A stretch of 45,936 bases of DNA. Origin: Metabacillus lacus (lineage in GTDB: Bacteria > Bacillota > Bacilli > Bacillales > Bacillaceae). The translations under genes were made by a program, and so were the position numbers. This document shows, one piece after another, positions 16,416-24,799 of this stretch (the stretch's first letter is position 1; each line of letters begins with the position of its first letter). The notes under the pieces were generated by a model. The model was not told the origin of the DNA, searched no databases, and saw nothing but the letters and a program-made list of their open reading frames with translations. The DNA lies in NCBI RefSeq assembly GCF_009674805.1, contig NZ_WKKI01000031.1:1-45936 (forward strand). Reading direction: 5' to 3'.

Positions 16416-16459
16416 CCGAAACGTTTCGGTAATATATGAGAATTTCCAAAACGTTTCGG
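16416..16459. promoter_or_regulatory. LacI-family operators O2 and O3 upstream of the glycosidase operon
   Basis: CCGAAACGTTTCGG (16416-16429) is a perfect 14-bp palindrome. CCAAAACGTTTCGG (16446-16459) is its near copy. The centres are exactly 30 bp apart, close to three helical turns, so two dimers would bind the same face. A weak promoter (TTACTT 16409-16414, 18 bp, TATATG 16433-16438) would place O2 in its spacer and O3 at the start site; this promoter is tentative. Confidence 0.8.
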
Positions 16460-16490
16460 TTCTTAGAACATTCAACTGGAGGAGCTAGCT

Positions 16491-18602
16491 ATGGAATATA
16501 GAGTAATTAAAGAAAATGATTTATTTCTACTGACTGATGTAAACGGTAACATTCCGGAGAATCATCCCTACGGTCTTGGTCTTTATTCAAAAGATACTCG
16601 TTTTCTAAGTAAGATGGAATTACATATAAATGGGGAGCAGCCCATTCTGCTGTCATCTGATGGTTCTGAAAACTATGCAGCTACTATTCTTTTAACTAAT
16701 CCACATATGGAGAAGAACGGAGAGCTGAAGCTGTGGCGAGAGTCGGTAGAGATAGAGAGAAAGAGATTTATATATGATGATGTGCTTTATGAAGGTATTA
16801 AGTTGAAAAACTATTTTCCAAAAAGGGTTAACTTCACTATTGAATTGCATATGGATGTAGATTTCAACGATATGTTTATCGTACGGGGTTTTCAGTCAGG
16901 AGAAACCGGAAAGCGGACAGGAGAAACAATTGCAGGACAATCACTTTCCTTTCATTATCAAGGAGCAGATAAACTGGACAGAACTACTAAAATCATTTGG
17001 GACAAGACTGCTGAAGAGATTAGCAAAGAAGGCAGTGTGAAATTTGCCTTTTCCCTCGCCCATGGGCAGGAAGAGGTGTTAACAGTGGCAATACAGCCGC
17101 TTGTTGGACATGCAACAGAAAAAGAAGTACTGCCGACTGAGGAGGCATTGAAACGGCTGTCAGCTTCCTACGTGGAATGGGAAAGAAGCACTTCTAAAAT
17201 TGTAACTGATCTCCTCCCCCTTCAAAAGCTAGTAGACAGGGGAATTGATGATATCAGGGTACTCCTGACAGACTTAGGACACGGCAAATTTCCGGTTGCA
17301 GGGCTCCCTTGGTTTGGAGTTCCTTTTGGCCGGGACAGCCTTATCGCTGCATTACAGATGCTGGCCTTTAATCCTGCCATAGCAAAAGGAACTTTGTTGA
17401 CAATGGCAGCACAGCAAGGCACTAAAGTAGATCCTTGGCGGGATGAGCAGCCGGGAAAAATCATGCATGAAATCAGGTTTGGAGAGCTGGCAAATACAAA
17501 TCAAATACCGTTCACCCCTTATTACGGAACAATTGATGCGACTCCGCTGTTTCTTGTGCTGCTTACAGAATATGTGAAATGGACAGGAGATATTGATCTG
17601 TTTCATGAGTTGAGTGACAACGTCACTGCTGCACTCCACTGGATTGATCAATATGGGGACAGGGATGGAGACTTATTTTTAGAGTATCATCAGGAATCAA
17701 GCAAGGGTATAGCCAATCAAGGCTGGAAAGATTCTGGAGATTCCATTGTACACACCAATGGTGAGTATGCAAAAACACCGATAGCCCTATCAGAGGTACA
17801 GGGTTACGTATATCAGGCTAAAGTAGGCCTCGCTGCAATTTATGAATTACTTCACAACAAAAAAGATGCAAGTCGTTTGAAGAAACAGGCAGAAGCGCTC
17901 CGTACAGCTTTTGAAGATGCATTCTGGATGGAGGATAGTGGATATTATGCAATTGCTCTTGACGAAGCAAAAAAGCAGGTAGGCACAATTACTTCAAACC
18001 CGGGGCATGTCTTGTTTTCTGAGATGCTATCGGAAGATCGATCAAAAGCTGTTGCATCCAAGCTCCTATCAGAAAAAATGTTCTCCGGCTACGGCATTCG
18101 CACCATGGGAAGCGGAGAGGCAGGCTATAATCCAATGAGCTATCATGACGGCAGTATATGGCCTCATGATAACAGCATGATTCTACTTGGTCTCAGTAAG
18201 CTGGCTTACCAGGAGGAAGCGGCTTCCGTAATGGAAGGGTTGATAAAGGCTGCAGAGCATTTTGAATATGACAGGCTGCCTGAACTTTTTTGCGGATATG
18301 ACAGCAGTATGGGAAAAGCAGTCAAGTATCCTGTTGCCTGTTCACCGCAGGCATGGGCGGCAGGAACACCGCTGGTCTTTATACAGTCTCTGCTTGGATT
18401 GTTTCCGGACAGTCTAAAAAAAGAAATTCAGCTTCATCCAACCCTGCTTCCAGGAATGAATATTTTGTCTGCAGCAGATATTGCAATTGGAAAAGGACAT
18501 TTATCCGTGACTGTCACCCGCAGCACAGCAGGACTTACTGTATCCATTGATAAAAATACAACCGGCTTTGATGTTATGACTAAAGGTAATCAGGGAGAAT
18601 AA
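16491..18602 (+). CDS. Glycogen debranching-type glycosidase (amylo-alpha-1,6-glucosidase family)
   Basis: 703-aa cytosolic glycoside hydrolase with no signal peptide. The N-terminal half (about 1-210) resembles the beta-rich bacterial/archaeal debranching-enzyme N-terminal domain (GLGLYSKDTRFLSKMELHING). The C-terminal (alpha/alpha)6 barrel includes GLPWFGVPFGRDSLIAALQ, IMHEIRFGE, FTPYYGTIDATPLFLVLL, GWKDSGDSIVH and YHDGSIWPHDNSMI, with several acidic candidates for catalysis. It likely removes alpha-linked glucosyl units from imported oligosaccharides. Exact linkage specificity cannot be read. It is the first gene after operators O2/O3 and is followed by an ABC sugar importer. Confidence 0.85.
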   Translation: MEYRVIKENDLFLLTDVNGNIPENHPYGLGLYSKDTRFLSKMELHINGEQPILLSSDGSENYAATILLTNPHMEKNGELKLWRESVEIERKRFIYDDVLYEGIKLKNYFPKRVNFTIELHMDVDFNDMFIVRGFQSGETGKRTGETIAGQSLSFHYQGADKLDRTTKIIWDKTAEEISKEGSVKFAFSLAHGQEEVLTVAIQPLVGHATEKEVLPTEEALKRLSASYVEWERSTSKIVTDLLPLQKLVDRGIDDIRVLLTDLGHGKFPVAGLPWFGVPFGRDSLIAALQMLAFNPAIAKGTLLTMAAQQGTKVDPWRDEQPGKIMHEIRFGELANTNQIPFTPYYGTIDATPLFLVLLTEYVKWTGDIDLFHELSDNVTAALHWIDQYGDRDGDLFLEYHQESSKGIANQGWKDSGDSIVHTNGEYAKTPIALSEVQGYVYQAKVGLAAIYELLHNKKDASRLKKQAEALRTAFEDAFWMEDSGYYAIALDEAKKQVGTITSNPGHVLFSEMLSEDRSKAVASKLLSEKMFSGYGIRTMGSGEAGYNPMSYHDGSIWPHDNSMILLGLSKLAYQEEAASVMEGLIKAAEHFEYDRLPELFCGYDSSMGKAVKYPVACSPQAWAAGTPLVFIQSLLGLFPDSLKKEIQLHPTLLPGMNILSAADIAIGKGHLSVTVTRSTAGLTVSIDKNTTGFDVMTKGNQGE

Positions 18603-18645
18603 CGCTCTCTTTTTATAAAAGGAAAAACGAAAGGGGTTTAATAAA

Positions 18646-19908
18646 ATGGTGAATAAAAAATGGTTTGCAGGCATTGGTATATCAGTCATGCTTCTCGGTT
18701 CCTCACTTGCAGGCTGCAGCAGCAATAGCGGAGGGGAAGGAGGAGCTGGATCTCCTCAGGAGGGGGAAAAGGTTCAGATTACACTTGCAGGATGGGGGTC
18801 TTCTCCTGAAGAGACAAAACTTCTGGACGAAGTAATCGCTGACTTCGAAAGTGAAAATCCGGATATTGATGTGAAAAGAGATACAATTGCAGATCAGTAC
18901 ATGGATGTAATTAAAACGAGGCTGATCGGCGGTGAAGGCCCGGATGTATTTTATCTAGATGCATTTGAAGCTCCTGGTTTAATTGAAACAGGAGTCGTTG
19001 AACCTTTGGATTCTTATATAAACGAAGATTTTGATATTGCAGATTTTGAAGAACCGCTCATTCAAGCTTTCCAGAAAGACGGACAAACTTTTGGATTTCC
19101 AAAAGGCTATTCAACTTTAGCCATGTTTTATAACAAAAAAATGTTTGAAGAAGCCGGCCTGGAAGTTCCAGCTACCTGGGAAGAGTTTGAAGAAGCAGCC
19201 AAGAATCTGACAGATGGAACAAATGTCTATGGATTTGGTGCATCTCCAGAGCTCGCAAGGCTGTATCATATTGCTGAATCTAAAGGGGGAAAGGTAGCTA
19301 CTGATAACAAAGCTACTTTTGCAGATCCAAAAGTGGTCGAGGCGCTTCAGCCGATCATTGATATGCATAATGTGGATAAATCTGCTGCAGAACCAAAAGA
19401 AGCAGGAGCTAACTGGACAGGTGAAATGTTTGGCCAGGGTAAAGCAGCTATGGTATTTGAAGGAAACTGGGCAATTCCTTACCTGCAGTCCACCTTCCCT
19501 GATCTTGAGTTCGATACAGCTGAGCTTCCAACTATTGATGGTAATAAAGGTACAATGGCTTATACAGTTTCATACGTTATGAATGCTGCTTCAGAGAAAA
19601 AAGAAGCTTCGTGGAAACTGATTTCTTACTTGACAGGTAAAGAAGGAATGGAAAAATGGACTTCCAAAGGTTTTGAGCTTCCAAGTAGAGTATCTGTTGC
19701 TGAAAATCTTGGTTTTGATAAGGATGAATTGCGCGGACCACTGGTAGCAGGCGCATCTTATTCTACAGTCTGGGCAGATGATACCAACCTGCCAATTATC
19801 TTTAACAATTTTAATAACCAATATGTTAGTGCTTTTCTCGGTGAGCGTCCACTTGATCAGGCTTTAAAAGAAGCACAGGATCAAGCTAATAGTGAAATTG
19901 GAGATTAA
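18646..19908 (+). CDS. ABC sugar transporter substrate-binding lipoprotein
   Basis: 420-aa family 1 extracellular solute-binding protein. A signal peptide ends in the lipobox LAGC, with lipidated C24, followed by a Ser/Gly-rich linker. The mature part has typical features of maltose/oligosaccharide binders (ITLAGWGSSPEETK.., GPDVFYLDAFEAPGLIETG, GKAAMVFEGNWAIPYL). It captures the sugar outside the membrane for the two permeases downstream. It lies 43 bp after the glycosidase. Confidence 0.93.
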   Translation: MVNKKWFAGIGISVMLLGSSLAGCSSNSGGEGGAGSPQEGEKVQITLAGWGSSPEETKLLDEVIADFESENPDIDVKRDTIADQYMDVIKTRLIGGEGPDVFYLDAFEAPGLIETGVVEPLDSYINEDFDIADFEEPLIQAFQKDGQTFGFPKGYSTLAMFYNKKMFEEAGLEVPATWEEFEEAAKNLTDGTNVYGFGASPELARLYHIAESKGGKVATDNKATFADPKVVEALQPIIDMHNVDKSAAEPKEAGANWTGEMFGQGKAAMVFEGNWAIPYLQSTFPDLEFDTAELPTIDGNKGTMAYTVSYVMNAASEKKEASWKLISYLTGKEGMEKWTSKGFELPSRVSVAENLGFDKDELRGPLVAGASYSTVWADDTNLPIIFNNFNNQYVSAFLGERPLDQALKEAQDQANSEIGD

Positions 19909-19926
19909 GTTAATCGGAGTTGAATG

Positions 19927-19943
19927 GGAGGCGAGGCGCCTTC
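19927..19943 (+). other. Hairpin between binding protein and permease genes
   Basis: GGAGGCG (19927-19933) pairs with CGCCTTC (19937-19943), with one G.T and an AGG loop. There is no T-run, so it is more likely an mRNA-stabilising or partial read-through element giving excess binding protein than a terminator. Confidence 0.45.
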
Positions 19944-20040
19944 CTTTCCTCCTATTTTCGTCTTTGATGTAAAGATTCTTCTTCTTTGCTTCAAAGAGGG
20001 GAATGGGAAAAATATGCCTTGGGGCAAGGAGTGAAAAAGG

Positions 20041-20940
20041 ATGAAACTCAGTCAATCAAGAGCAAGACTTAGAGAAGCAGGACAGGGCTATGCATTTATG
20101 TCTCCTACCTTATTTGTTCTGCTGCTGTTTATCATTGGTCCTATTTTTTATGCAGTTTTCCTGTCATTTCACAAAGTGCAGCTTTTAGGAACATCCAGTT
20201 TCGATTTTGTAGGATTGGACAACTATGCGAACATTCTGAATGATGGCCGAGCAAGAATTGCTCTATGGAATACTGCAAAATACGTAATGATTGTAGTACC
20301 GGTCCAGACGTTTCTTGCCTTGGTACTAGCTGCAAGTTTAAATGCTGGTCTAAAAGGAGAAAAAGCCTTCAGGATTATTTATTTTCTGCCAACGCTGACC
20401 TCATCTGCTGTATTAACTCTGATATTTATGTGGATGTACAATCAAAACGGGCTGATTAACCATATTCTTGCCTTTGTAAATCTGCCTACCTACAATTGGA
20501 TTGGTGATCCTGCTGTTGCGTTAAATGCAATTATGATTATGAATATTTGGTCTACAGCTCCATTTTATATGGTCATTTATCTGGCTGCTCTGCAAGATAT
20601 TCCTGATTCTTTATATGAAGCTGCAGAATTGGACGGTGCTAACGCTATTCAGAAATTCTTTTATGTAACAGTTCCTAATCTGCGCCCGGTGACTTCGTTT
20701 GTCGTCATTATGGGGCTCATTGGAACCTTTCAGTTATTTGACCAGTCCTACATATTCTCTGCGGGTTCAGGCGGACCTAATAACTCAACGCTGACAGTAG
20801 TGCTTCTGATTTATCAATATGCCTTTAAGAGTCTTGGCACAATGGGTTATGCTGCTGCACTTGCCTTTGCGCTAGCCGTCGTGATCCTGACGGCCACTCT
20901 GATTCAAAGAAAATTTTCTAAAGAAGAATCACTTTATTAG
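20041..20940 (+). CDS. ABC sugar transporter permease (MalF-like)
   Basis: 299-aa permease with six hydrophobic segments. The cytoplasmic EAA loop EAAELDGANAIQKFFYVTVPNLRP contacts the ATPase. The N-terminus before the first helix (about 20 residues) is basic. It precedes the second permease by 12 bp in the same operon. Confidence 0.92.
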   Translation: MKLSQSRARLREAGQGYAFMSPTLFVLLLFIIGPIFYAVFLSFHKVQLLGTSSFDFVGLDNYANILNDGRARIALWNTAKYVMIVVPVQTFLALVLAASLNAGLKGEKAFRIIYFLPTLTSSAVLTLIFMWMYNQNGLINHILAFVNLPTYNWIGDPAVALNAIMIMNIWSTAPFYMVIYLAALQDIPDSLYEAAELDGANAIQKFFYVTVPNLRPVTSFVVIMGLIGTFQLFDQSYIFSAGSGGPNNSTLTVVLLIYQYAFKSLGTMGYAAALAFALAVVILTATLIQRKFSKEESLY

Positions 20941-20952
20941 GGGGGAACTGCA

Positions 20953-21777
20953 ATGAAAAAATTCAGCATAGGTAAAGCCCTGCTGTATGTCATACTGTTC
21001 GGTTATGCAATTGTCACGCTCATACCATTTTTGTGGGCGCTGTCTTCTTCATTTAAGCCGCTGGCTGAAATTGTCTCAGGATCTATCCATTTTATTCCCA
21101 AAAACTTCACTTTGGATAATTACAGACAAATTTTTTTAGAACAGGAACTGTTTCCCAGATGGCTGTTTAACTCAGTTTTTATAGCAGTAGTCGGTACTTG
21201 TTTGAACATTGTTTTTAACAGCATGGCAGGCTATGCGCTTGCGAGACTCAGTTTTCCTGGCAAAAAACCTTTGTTTATTCTTATCCTGGCCGTCTTGATG
21301 ATTCCAGCTCAAGTTACTCTTATACCGAATTATTTGATTTTGCGCGAATTTGGCTGGCTGAATACTTATCAGGGTATGATTGTACCTGCGATGATTAATG
21401 CTACATTCATTTTTATGATGCGACAATTTTTTATTAACTTTCCTAAAGAACTGGAAGAAGCTGCCGCAATTGACGGACTAAACCGCTTTGGCGTTTTCTT
21501 TAGAATTGTCATGCCGCTTGCACGCCCGGCACTGGCAGCTCAAGCAATCTTCGTATTTATGGGTTTATGGAATGATTTCATGCGACCGCTGATCATATTG
21601 TCAGATGCGAGTATGTATACCCTGCCGCTCGGGCTCAACACTTTTAAAGGCCAGTATATCAGCTACTGGAATTATATTATGGCAGCATCCATGGTCTTCA
21701 CTCTCCCGGTATTGCTTATATACGCATTCTTTAACCGATATTTTATTAAAGGCATCTCCTTTACTGGAGGAAAATAA
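20953..21777 (+). CDS. ABC sugar transporter permease (MalG-like)
   Basis: 274-aa permease with six hydrophobic segments and the EAA loop EAAAIDGLNRFGVFFRIVMPLARPA. It ends in the MalG-group motif RYFIKGISFTGGK. The ATG follows GGGGGAA. It is the last gene of the operon. No ATPase gene accompanies it, so energy is probably supplied by a shared MsmX-type ATPase encoded elsewhere, as is known for several Bacillus sugar importers. Confidence 0.92.
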   Translation: MKKFSIGKALLYVILFGYAIVTLIPFLWALSSSFKPLAEIVSGSIHFIPKNFTLDNYRQIFLEQELFPRWLFNSVFIAVVGTCLNIVFNSMAGYALARLSFPGKKPLFILILAVLMIPAQVTLIPNYLILREFGWLNTYQGMIVPAMINATFIFMMRQFFINFPKELEEAAAIDGLNRFGVFFRIVMPLARPALAAQAIFVFMGLWNDFMRPLIILSDASMYTLPLGLNTFKGQYISYWNYIMAASMVFTLPVLLIYAFFNRYFIKGISFTGGK

Positions 21778-21787
21778 TCATATGCTT

Positions 21788-21832
21788 AAGCTGGCTCTTA
21801 CCCGTATCTCTGCAGGTGGAGCCAGCTTTTTT
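21788..21832 (+). terminator. Intrinsic terminator of the sugar operon
   Basis: AAGCTGGCTC (21788-21797) pairs perfectly with GAGCCAGCTT (21819-21828), then a T-run. Confidence 0.9.
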
Positions 21833-21975
21833 GTTTATCCAGACAGTACCATACATAATCATTTTTATTTTCTGCATGATAAGAAACGCGTGAATTAATA
21901 GTGGAATGACTTTGGGAAGCCTTGCTGATGATCATTGCAGGCTTTATCTTATGAAGGATCTTCAGTGTGCGCGAA

Positions 21976-22027
21976 TTTTGTTATACGATCCCAAAGATAC
22001 TATAACAAAACGCCGTACTTTGTTATA
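21976..22027. repeat. Half-site array TTTGTTATA
   Basis: TTTTGTTATA (21976-21985) and its exact inverse TATAACAAAA (22001-22010) are separated by 15 bp. A third copy, TTTGTTATA (22019-22027), is in direct orientation 42 bp after the first, followed again by a CGA(A)TCC-CAAAG-like stretch. The array lies 64 bp before the start of a three-gene small-ORF cluster. It may be an operator. A -35/-10 pair (TTGTTA, 17 bp, TATAAC) coincides with the first two copies. Confidence 0.55.
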
Positions 22028-22090
22028 CGAATCCAAAGTTGCCATATCTAATACCAGTAACAATTGATGAAATAGAGAGGTGTGGGTCTA

Positions 22091-22246
22091 GTGAATGATC
22101 ATGAAAGCAACGAGTTTCCCCCAGCGCATCTTTCCGCTGAGCAGTTATCACAGCTGCGCAAGGCTGAAGAAGCGCTAAGAGCGAGTACAGGGGAAGACAT
22201 CGTACTTATTGCCTACGAGCACAAAGATTTGAAAACAATCCTATAA
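22091..22246 (+). CDS. Small hypothetical protein (51 aa)
   Basis: GTG-initiated ORF with a GAGGTGTGGG ribosome site just upstream. The product is acidic and soluble, with a predicted helix LSAEQLSQLRKAEEALRAST followed by GEDIVLIAYEH, a pattern that looks conserved rather than random. No signal peptide or membrane helix. First of three closely spaced tiny genes ending at a shared terminator. Function unknown; not assigned to a family. Confidence 0.6.
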   Translation: MNDHESNEFPPAHLSAEQLSQLRKAEEALRASTGEDIVLIAYEHKDLKTIL

Positions 22247-22300
22247 AACGAATGCTTTTAAAGAGAATATGCAAACTAAAGAAGAGAGGAGATGATATCA

Positions 22301-22462
22301 ATGAAAAGAAAAACAGGTAAGGATGCTGCTGCTACAAGCAATATGACCCCTTCAGAAAGCTTGCCGGCGGACGAAGCACGCAGGCAGTTTCATGCTGAAA
22401 ACCCTGCTAAAGGTTTCAACCGAAATTCTAAGCACGGCCTGCAGGGAAACGGGAAGGAGTAG
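22301..22462 (+). CDS. Small hypothetical protein (53 aa), SASP-like composition
   Basis: ATG ORF preceded by AAGAGAGGAGATG (SD about 10 nt upstream). The product is hydrophilic, lysine/asparagine/glycine rich and without hydrophobic runs, ending FNRNSKHGLQGNGKE. Such composition is common among minor spore proteins, but no family signature is recognised. It ends 5 bp before the next ORF, whose SD lies inside this gene, so the two are likely co-translated. Confidence 0.55.
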   Translation: MKRKTGKDAAATSNMTPSESLPADEARRQFHAENPAKGFNRNSKHGLQGNGKE

Positions 22463-22467
22463 GACTG

Positions 22468-22641
22468 ATGACGAGAAAACATGAGAAAAGCAAGGACATG
22501 GAGAATCATAAAAAACCAATGGATACCAGTCTGCTTGAAGAAGAGTTTGGCCAGGAACTTGGAGATTATCAGGCGAGCAAAATATACGAATTGCTAAGTG
22601 AGAGAAATGAAAAGAAGAACAAAGGAAAACCTAAGAAGTAA
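22468..22641 (+). CDS. Small hypothetical protein (57 aa)
   Basis: ATG ORF with GGGAAGGAG 8 nt upstream, inside the end of the preceding gene. The product is strongly charged, with basic ends (MTRKHEKSKD.. and NEKKNKGKPKK) around an acidic core (LLEEEFGQELGDYQASKIYELLSE). No cysteines, no hydrophobic helix. The strong SD and downstream terminator support a real gene. Function unknown; sporulation is a guess from composition only. Confidence 0.6.
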   Translation: MTRKHEKSKDMENHKKPMDTSLLEEEFGQELGDYQASKIYELLSERNEKKNKGKPKK

Positions 22642-22649
22642 GGAAAACC

Positions 22650-22690
22650 AAAACAGGCAGTAAACCTTAAGGGGTTCATGCCTGTTTTGT
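22650..22690 (+). terminator. Intrinsic terminator of the small-ORF cluster
   Basis: AAAACAGGCA (22650-22659) pairs with TGCCTGTTTT (22679-22688), with an inner AACC/GGTT helix. Confidence 0.85.
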
Positions 22691-22704
22691 GCTACTTTTA
22701 TCTA

Positions 22705-22788
22705 AAGCTGCTACCAACTTGCGGACCGCTTTCCGCGGGGCCGGCGGTGAGCCTCCTCGCCGCCGTTGGCGTTTGCGGGAACTAACCT
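22705..22788. repeat. GC-rich intergenic repeat with nested hairpins
   Basis: A GC-rich island in AT-rich DNA. It contains the segments GCGGACCGCTTTCCGC and GGCGGTGAGCCTCCTCGCC, each able to fold on itself. Sequences with CCGCTTTCCGCGGG and GAGCCTCCTCG are, from memory, a widely dispersed intergenic repeat in Bacillaceae genomes. It sits between the plus-strand terminator and the minus-strand terminator of the radical SAM gene. Confidence 0.6.
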
Positions 22789-22890
22789 GCAATTAGGAAA
22801 GGTTGCTTTAGACCAACTGGTTCCTCAGGAATATATAGTCAAGCGCAAGGAACGGAAATCAACAGCCCCCAGCCCCATACCAGCACAAAC

Positions 22891-22939
22891 CAAAAAGACT
22901 GTAGACAAGCTCAATTTCCATCGAGTTTGTCTACAGTCT
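22891..22939 (-). terminator. Intrinsic terminator of the radical SAM gene
   Basis: A 17-bp stem, arms 22896-22912 and 22923-22939 (one G.T), loop of 10. On the minus strand it is followed by TTTTT (22891-22895 region). Confidence 0.9.
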
Positions 22940-23002
22940 GAAAGGACTTAAAAAGTACTTTTGTCGTTTAAACTACATTATAAAATTATTTAAGCCTTCT
23001 GT

Positions 23003-24799
23003 TTAATAAGTAAGAAAACGGCCCCCCGCTTTGTTTGCTGTGAAGCTTGCAGAGCTTTTTCTGCTTTTTGTAAATACTTCTGTTTGATAATTGTGGGGAT
23101 TGTAAAGTACCAGCAGCAGCGTTTTTTCGTATTGTATGCGTCCGGTTTCCAAGTAAGTCTGTAAGTTGAACGGAAGCAGCTCCAATACGGTGTGCTTAAA
23201 TAGATCTTTTTCCGAAAGTTTCTTATCGGCAAATGCCTGACCCATCACAGCTGGGTTTTCCTGGATCTCACGGTAATAAGCAGATCTTTCTTCCTTGGAC
23301 AATATCTCGTTCCACCAAGGCTTTCTCGGCTTGTGTTTTGAATTTAACAGATAATCGTATTTCATCAGTCCTTCTGCAGCTTCAACATGTTCATCCGATT
23401 TTGACTTTAAAAACAGTGATAAACGGAGGAACAGGTCCTCAAGCTGATGGCCGATTCTGCTCCAGCCCATTTCATCCCAATATGCCCCAAACTCCTGGAA
23501 GAACTCGAACGGAGAGGAGAAAACATGCTGAACAAGATACTCAATCGTCGTATCCATTCGGTGGTCATTCCAGTATTTCTCCAATACATCTTCCACCTGC
23601 TTGATTTTAATAATATCATCAAAAGTCAGAACATTGTTACCCAGAATTTCGTATGGAGAAGAATCCATGTATGTGTATTGATGGTCCTTCGCTCTTAATC
23701 TTAAGCCGGTCCCGCGCAGCATTTTCAAGAAGCCGAGCTGCAGTTCTTCAGGACGGAGTGCAAATACATCATCAAAGGTTTTTTTGAAAGAATGGTAATC
23801 TTCTTCCGGAAGCCCTGCAATAAGATCCAGATGCTGATCAATTTTACCTCCGTCGCGGACCATTGTGACAGTCCGGGTCAGCTTGCTGAAGTTTTGCTTT
23901 CTCATGACCAATTCATTTGTTGCATCATTCGTGGATTGTACGCCAATTTCAAACCTGAACAAGCCTTTGGGTGCATGGTCATTCAGAAATTGAATGACTT
24001 CCGGACGCATAATATCTGCAGTAATTTCGAATTGAAACACTGTGCCGGGGATATGTTCATCTATCAGAAACTGAAACATTTCCATTGCATAGCTTCTGCT
24101 TATATTAAAGGTGCGGTCCACGAATTTAATTGTTTTTGCACCATGCTTCATCAAGTAGCGGATATCGTCTTTCACCTTATCCCGGTCAAAATATCTGACA
24201 CCTACCTCAATTGAAGAGAGGCAGAATTGGCAGCTGAAAGGGCAGCCGCGGCTGGTCTCAATATAAGTCACTCGCTTTGACAGCTGCTCCTTGTCTTCCT
24301 CAAAACGAAATGGGGAGGGAAGCTCCTTTAAATCGACTTTATTCCGCTGAGGGCTGATTTTAATTTTGTCATCTTCCCTGTACGCAAGACCACTGACAGA
24401 AGAGAAGTTACCAGATCCTTGTGCTTCTGTTAAAAATTGCTTAAACGTTTCTTCGCCTTCACCAATTACAATAAAATCTACTTCGGGCACTTTTTGCATC
24501 CACTCGTATGAGTCATAAGTGACCTCAGGCCCTCCTAAGACAATTGTAATGGAGGGATGTATCTTTTTGATCATCTTGATAATGGCGATTGTTTCTTCTA
24601 TGTTCCAGATATAGCAGCTGAACCCAAGAATATCAGGCTTTTTTTTATAAAGATCTGCCACAACATTTAACGCGGGATCCTTAATTGTATATTCAGCTAT
24701 TTCTACATCAAATTCAGGCGCTGCATAGGATTTCAGGTAGCGGACTGACAAACTTGTGTGTATATATTTTGCATTTAATGTACTGACTACTATGTTCAT
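23003..24799 (-). CDS. B12-binding-domain radical SAM protein (DUF4080)
   Basis: 598-aa radical SAM enzyme. Residues 1-125 form a Rossmann-like B12-binding domain (VVSTLNAKYIHTSL.., DILGFSCYIWN, IVLGGPEV), but the cobalamin-ligating DxHxxG motif is not seen. The radical SAM domain carries C186-PFS-C190-QF-C193 for the 4Fe-4S cluster, then KFVDRTFN, FEIGVQS and DLIAGLP motifs. The C-terminal DUF4080 part (about 400-598) is helical and has no known activity. The substrate is unknown. A single-gene transcript with its own terminator; the ATG follows a weak GTGGTG site. Confidence 0.88.
   Translation of the reverse strand: MNIVVSTLNAKYIHTSLSVRYLKSYAAPEFDVEIAEYTIKDPALNVVADLYKKKPDILGFSCYIWNIEETIAIIKMIKKIHPSITIVLGGPEVTYDSYEWMQKVPEVDFIVIGEGEETFKQFLTEAQGSGNFSSVSGLAYREDDKIKISPQRNKVDLKELPSPFRFEEDKEQLSKRVTYIETSRGCPFSCQFCLSSIEVGVRYFDRDKVKDDIRYLMKHGAKTIKFVDRTFNISRSYAMEMFQFLIDEHIPGTVFQFEITADIMRPEVIQFLNDHAPKGLFRFEIGVQSTNDATNELVMRKQNFSKLTRTVTMVRDGGKIDQHLDLIAGLPEEDYHSFKKTFDDVFALRPEELQLGFLKMLRGTGLRLRAKDHQYTYMDSSPYEILGNNVLTFDDIIKIKQVEDVLEKYWNDHRMDTTIEYLVQHVFSSPFEFFQEFGAYWDEMGWSRIGHQLEDLFLRLSLFLKSKSDEHVEAAEGLMKYDYLLNSKHKPRKPWWNEILSKEERSAYYREIQENPAVMGQAFADKKLSEKDLFKHTVLELLPFNLQTYLETGRIQYEKTLLLVLYNPHNYQTEVFTKSRKSSASFTANKAGGRFLTY

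Noticed and set aside
16416-16459. O2/O3 as CcpA cre sites
   Set aside because: They miss the fixed T-G pair of the cre consensus and are symmetric LacI-type palindromes matching O1, so the local LacI protein is the better candidate.
21605-21898. Open frame overlapping the last permease and its terminator
   Set aside because: It crosses the operon terminator and lies out of frame in a clear permease gene.
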